A DNA stretch of 64,000 nt from Rhizobium tumorigenes (GTDB lineage Bacteria; Pseudomonadota; Alphaproteobacteria; Rhizobiales; Rhizobiaceae): NCBI RefSeq assembly GCF_003240565.2, contig NZ_CP117255.1:2670001-2734000 (forward strand), read 5' to 3'. A program made the position numbers and the translations under genes. Under the pieces are notes generated by a model. The model was not told the DNA's origin. It saw nothing but the letters and a program-made list of their open reading frames with translations, and did no database searches. The stretch's first letter is position 1; every line of letters begins with the position of its first letter. Positions 61,816-64,000 of this stretch are shown one piece after another.

Positions 61816-63861
61816 ATGGCAACCCAATCCCCGGTCCAGACCGAAAAAACCGTTCCTGCCCCGCGCGACCAGCACCTGCGCGACATGGCCGATTGCATCC
61901 GTTTCCTGTCGATGGATGCGGTGCAGAAAGCAAAAAGCGGCCATCCGGGGATGCCGATGGGCATGGCTGATATCGCCACGGTGCTGTTTTCCGAGTTTAT
62001 GAAGTTCGACGCAGCAGATCCGCACTGGTTCGACCGTGACCGCTTCCTGATCTCCAACGGCCATGGCTCGATGCTGCTCTACAGCCTCCTCTACCTGACC
62101 GGCGTCAAGGAAATGACCATCGACGAAATCAAGAACTTTCGCCAGATCGACAGCCGCACGCCAGGTCACCCCGAATACCATCATGCCCACGGCATCGAGA
62201 CCACCACCGGTCCGCTTGGTCAGGGCCTTGCCAATTCCGTGGGCCTGGCTTTTGCCGAACGCATCATGAATGCCAAATTCGGCGATGCCCTGGTCGATCA
62301 CTTCACATATGTATTCATGGGCGACGGTTGCCTGATGGAAGGCATCAGCCACGAGGCAATCTCGCTTGCCGGCCACCGCAAGCTCGGCCGCCTGATCGCG
62401 TTCTTCGACAACAATTCGATCACGATCGACGGTGCAGTCAACTTGTCCGAGTCGGATGACCAGGCAGCGCGCTTCCGGGCGTCCAACTGGCATGTGCAGG
62501 AAATCGATGGCCACGATACCGACGCCATCCGCGCTGCGATCATCGAAGCACAGAAGGTAACAGACAAGCCATCGATGATCTCTTGCAAGACCGTCATCGG
62601 CTTCGGCTTCCCGACCAAGGCCGGCACCCAGAAGGCGCACAGCGATGCACCCGGCGAAGAAGAAATCGCCGGCGCGCGCCGTCTGCTGAAGTGGGATGCA
62701 CCACCTTTCGAAATCCCGCAGCCACTGCTGGACGCCTGGCGCGCTATCGGCGCCAAGGGCCGCGACGCCCGCATGGCTTGGGCTGACCGCGTCAAGGCTG
62801 CCCCAAATGGGCTGGGCGAAGATTTCGACCGCCGGATGAAAGGCGAGCTGCCGGCCGGTTGGAAGCAGGCAGTCACCGACGCCAAGACAGAGCTGCTTGG
62901 CAGCGAAAAGGATCTCGCCACGCGACAGGCAAGCGGGATCGTCCTCAACCATCTGTTCGATGCCATTCCGGAGATGCTCGGCGGCTCGGCTGACCTGACA
63001 CCATCCAACAACACCAAGGCGAAGAACCAGGTCGAAATCCCCGCCGGCCAGTTCGACGGCTCCTATGTCCATTACGGTGTTCGGGAGCACGGAATGGCCG
63101 CGGCGATGAACGGCATAGCCCTGCATGGCGGCCTGGTGCCCTACGGCGGCACCTTCCTGACATTCTCCGACTATTGCCGCCCGGCAATCCGCCTGGCAGC
63201 GATGATGGATATCCGCACCATCTTCGTCATGACCCACGATTCGATTGGCCTCGGCGAAGACGGTCCGACGCATCAGCCGGTCGAGCATCTGAGTGCGCTG
63301 CGTGCCATCCCGAAGCTTGCTGTCTACCGCCCGGGCGATCCGATCGAAACAGCCGAATGCTGGGAAGCTATTCTCGACGCACCACGCCAGGCAGCGCTGA
63401 TTGCCCTGTCACGCCAGCCGATGCCGCTGCTGCGCCGCGATCCCGGCACGGAAAACCTCTCGGCCAAGGGTGGCTACGTGCTGCTGGAGGCTGAGGGCGG
63501 TCGCCGCAAGTTGACGATTCTTGCGACGGGATCCGAACTGCATCTGGCCGTCGAAGCGCGCGACCTACTGCAGGCCGAGGGTATTCCGACCGCCGTCGTC
63601 TCCATGCCCTGCAAGTTGCTGTTCGAAGCCCAGGATGCCGCCTACAAGGCATCGGTGCTCGGCGAGACGCGCGCACGCGTTGCGGTCGAGGCTGCCGTGC
63701 AGGATAGCTGGGACAGGTATCTCGGTCTCGACGGTCGTTTCGTCGGCATGCACGACTTCGGCGCATCCGGCAAAATCGAGGATGTCTACCGCAAGTTCGA
63801 TATCAACACCGAAGCTGTCGCCCGCGCCGGCCGCGAAGTTGTGGCCGCCCTCGCGGTTTGA
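61816..63861 (+). CDS. tkt: Transketolase
   Basis: Transketolase moves two-carbon units between sugar phosphates using thiamine pyrophosphate, linking the pentose phosphate pathway with glycolysis. It has 681 residues: AVQKAKSGHPGMPMGMADIA at the start of the TPP domain, the GDG...N motif in FMGDGCLMEGISHEAISLAG, the central YVHYGVREHGMAAAMNGIALHGG (catalytic-type Glu/His) and a C-terminal regulatory domain. ATG 61816 has GGAG upstream; the long frame from 61462 is non-coding. It is followed by a terminator. Downstream in rhizobia gap is often next, but it is outside the window. Confidence 0.95.
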   Translation: MATQSPVQTEKTVPAPRDQHLRDMADCIRFLSMDAVQKAKSGHPGMPMGMADIATVLFSEFMKFDAADPHWFDRDRFLISNGHGSMLLYSLLYLTGVKEMTIDEIKNFRQIDSRTPGHPEYHHAHGIETTTGPLGQGLANSVGLAFAERIMNAKFGDALVDHFTYVFMGDGCLMEGISHEAISLAGHRKLGRLIAFFDNNSITIDGAVNLSESDDQAARFRASNWHVQEIDGHDTDAIRAAIIEAQKVTDKPSMISCKTVIGFGFPTKAGTQKAHSDAPGEEEIAGARRLLKWDAPPFEIPQPLLDAWRAIGAKGRDARMAWADRVKAAPNGLGEDFDRRMKGELPAGWKQAVTDAKTELLGSEKDLATRQASGIVLNHLFDAIPEMLGGSADLTPSNNTKAKNQVEIPAGQFDGSYVHYGVREHGMAAAMNGIALHGGLVPYGGTFLTFSDYCRPAIRLAAMMDIRTIFVMTHDSIGLGEDGPTHQPVEHLSALRAIPKLAVYRPGDPIETAECWEAILDAPRQAALIALSRQPMPLLRRDPGTENLSAKGGYVLLEAEGGRRKLTILATGSELHLAVEARDLLQAEGIPTAVVSMPCKLLFEAQDAAYKASVLGETRARVAVEAAVQDSWDRYLGLDGRFVGMHDFGASGKIEDVYRKFDINTEAVARAGREVVAALAV

Positions 63862-63893
63862 AGATCTGACGCGAGTTTCCAATAGCCTGAATA

Positions 63894-63925
63894 GAAAATG
63901 CCGCCCGGTGAGGCGGCATTTTCGT
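63894..63925 (+). terminator. Terminator after tkt
   Basis: GAAAATGCCGCC and GGCGGCATTTTC form a 12-bp stem over a six-base loop, ending in TTTTC; 33 bases after the stop codon. Confidence 0.8.
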
Positions 63926-64000
63926 GGGCAGTAGAGTCTGTCGTTTCTGAAACACGCCTACTGGTGTCAAAGGTACGGCGAATACGTCCCACCGGCCTCG

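Noticed and set aside
1..64000. CRISPR arrays, insertion sequences, prophage, tRNA genes
   Set aside because: No regularly spaced repeats, transposase or integrase genes, or tRNA T-loop patterns with cloverleaf pairing were found by reading.

Overview
The window is a compact, GC-rich piece of an alphaproteobacterial chromosome, most likely from the Rhizobiaceae (Rhizobium/Agrobacterium group). The grounds are the gene order (ffs-dnaX-ybaB-recR, rimP-nusA-ylxR-infB-rbfA-truB-rpsO-pnp, fabI-fabB-fabA next to irr), an Irr of the rhizobial type, the alphaproteobacterial DnaX without a zinc module, families typical of rhizobia (DUF982, orphan BrnA-like protein, DmeF/DmeR), a RIME-like palindromic repeat, and promoter motifs of the alphaproteobacterial RpoH, EcfG and CtrA types. 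No phage, plasmid, insertion sequence, CRISPR array, tRNA or rRNA body was found.

Layout. 1-3.8 kb: a strong rRNA-type promoter pointing off the left edge, a general-stress DUF883 gene, then a pseudouridine synthase, a phosphoribosyltransferase and purC. 4-11.7 kb: envelope and stress genes (a lone NodT-family outer-membrane channel, an SH3 protein with a Pro/Gln tail, several tiny secreted or membrane proteins, a class A PBP). This part carries two CtrA-type boxes and two EcfG-type promoters. 12-18.9 kb: dnaK-dnaJ behind an RpoH promoter, a cyclopropane fatty acid synthase, and the metal efflux pair dmeF-dmeR with a G-tract operator. 19-34 kb: recF, moeB, a 2-hydroxyacid dehydrogenase, a PfkB kinase, an MFS exporter, RNase H, cycM, kdsB-pheA and a run of small accessory genes and regulators.

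34-53.6 kb is the core information-processing block. It holds HIT-nudC-WYL on the minus strand, then SRP RNA, dnaX, ybaB, recR and a lytic transglycosylase with a repeat element in its N-terminus. Next come rimP-nusA-ylxR-infB, rbfA-truB, rpsO, pnp and an RsmC-like methyltransferase. 53.6-64 kb: AraC and LuxR-type regulators, the fabA-fabB-fabI lipid operon divergent from irr, small secreted proteins, and transketolase.

Most genes are housekeeping. The least described material lies between them: a cluster of small stress genes under EcfG-type promoters, a possible leftward small RNA under a CtrA box, two copies of an odd palindrome with core TTGCAGTGCAA, an 11-bp inverted repeat abutting an AraC start codon, a palindrome cluster before a LuxR-type mini-regulator, and the repeat that recodes a signal peptide. 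I saw no clear undescribed multigene system. All identifications are by reading the sequence; no database search was run.
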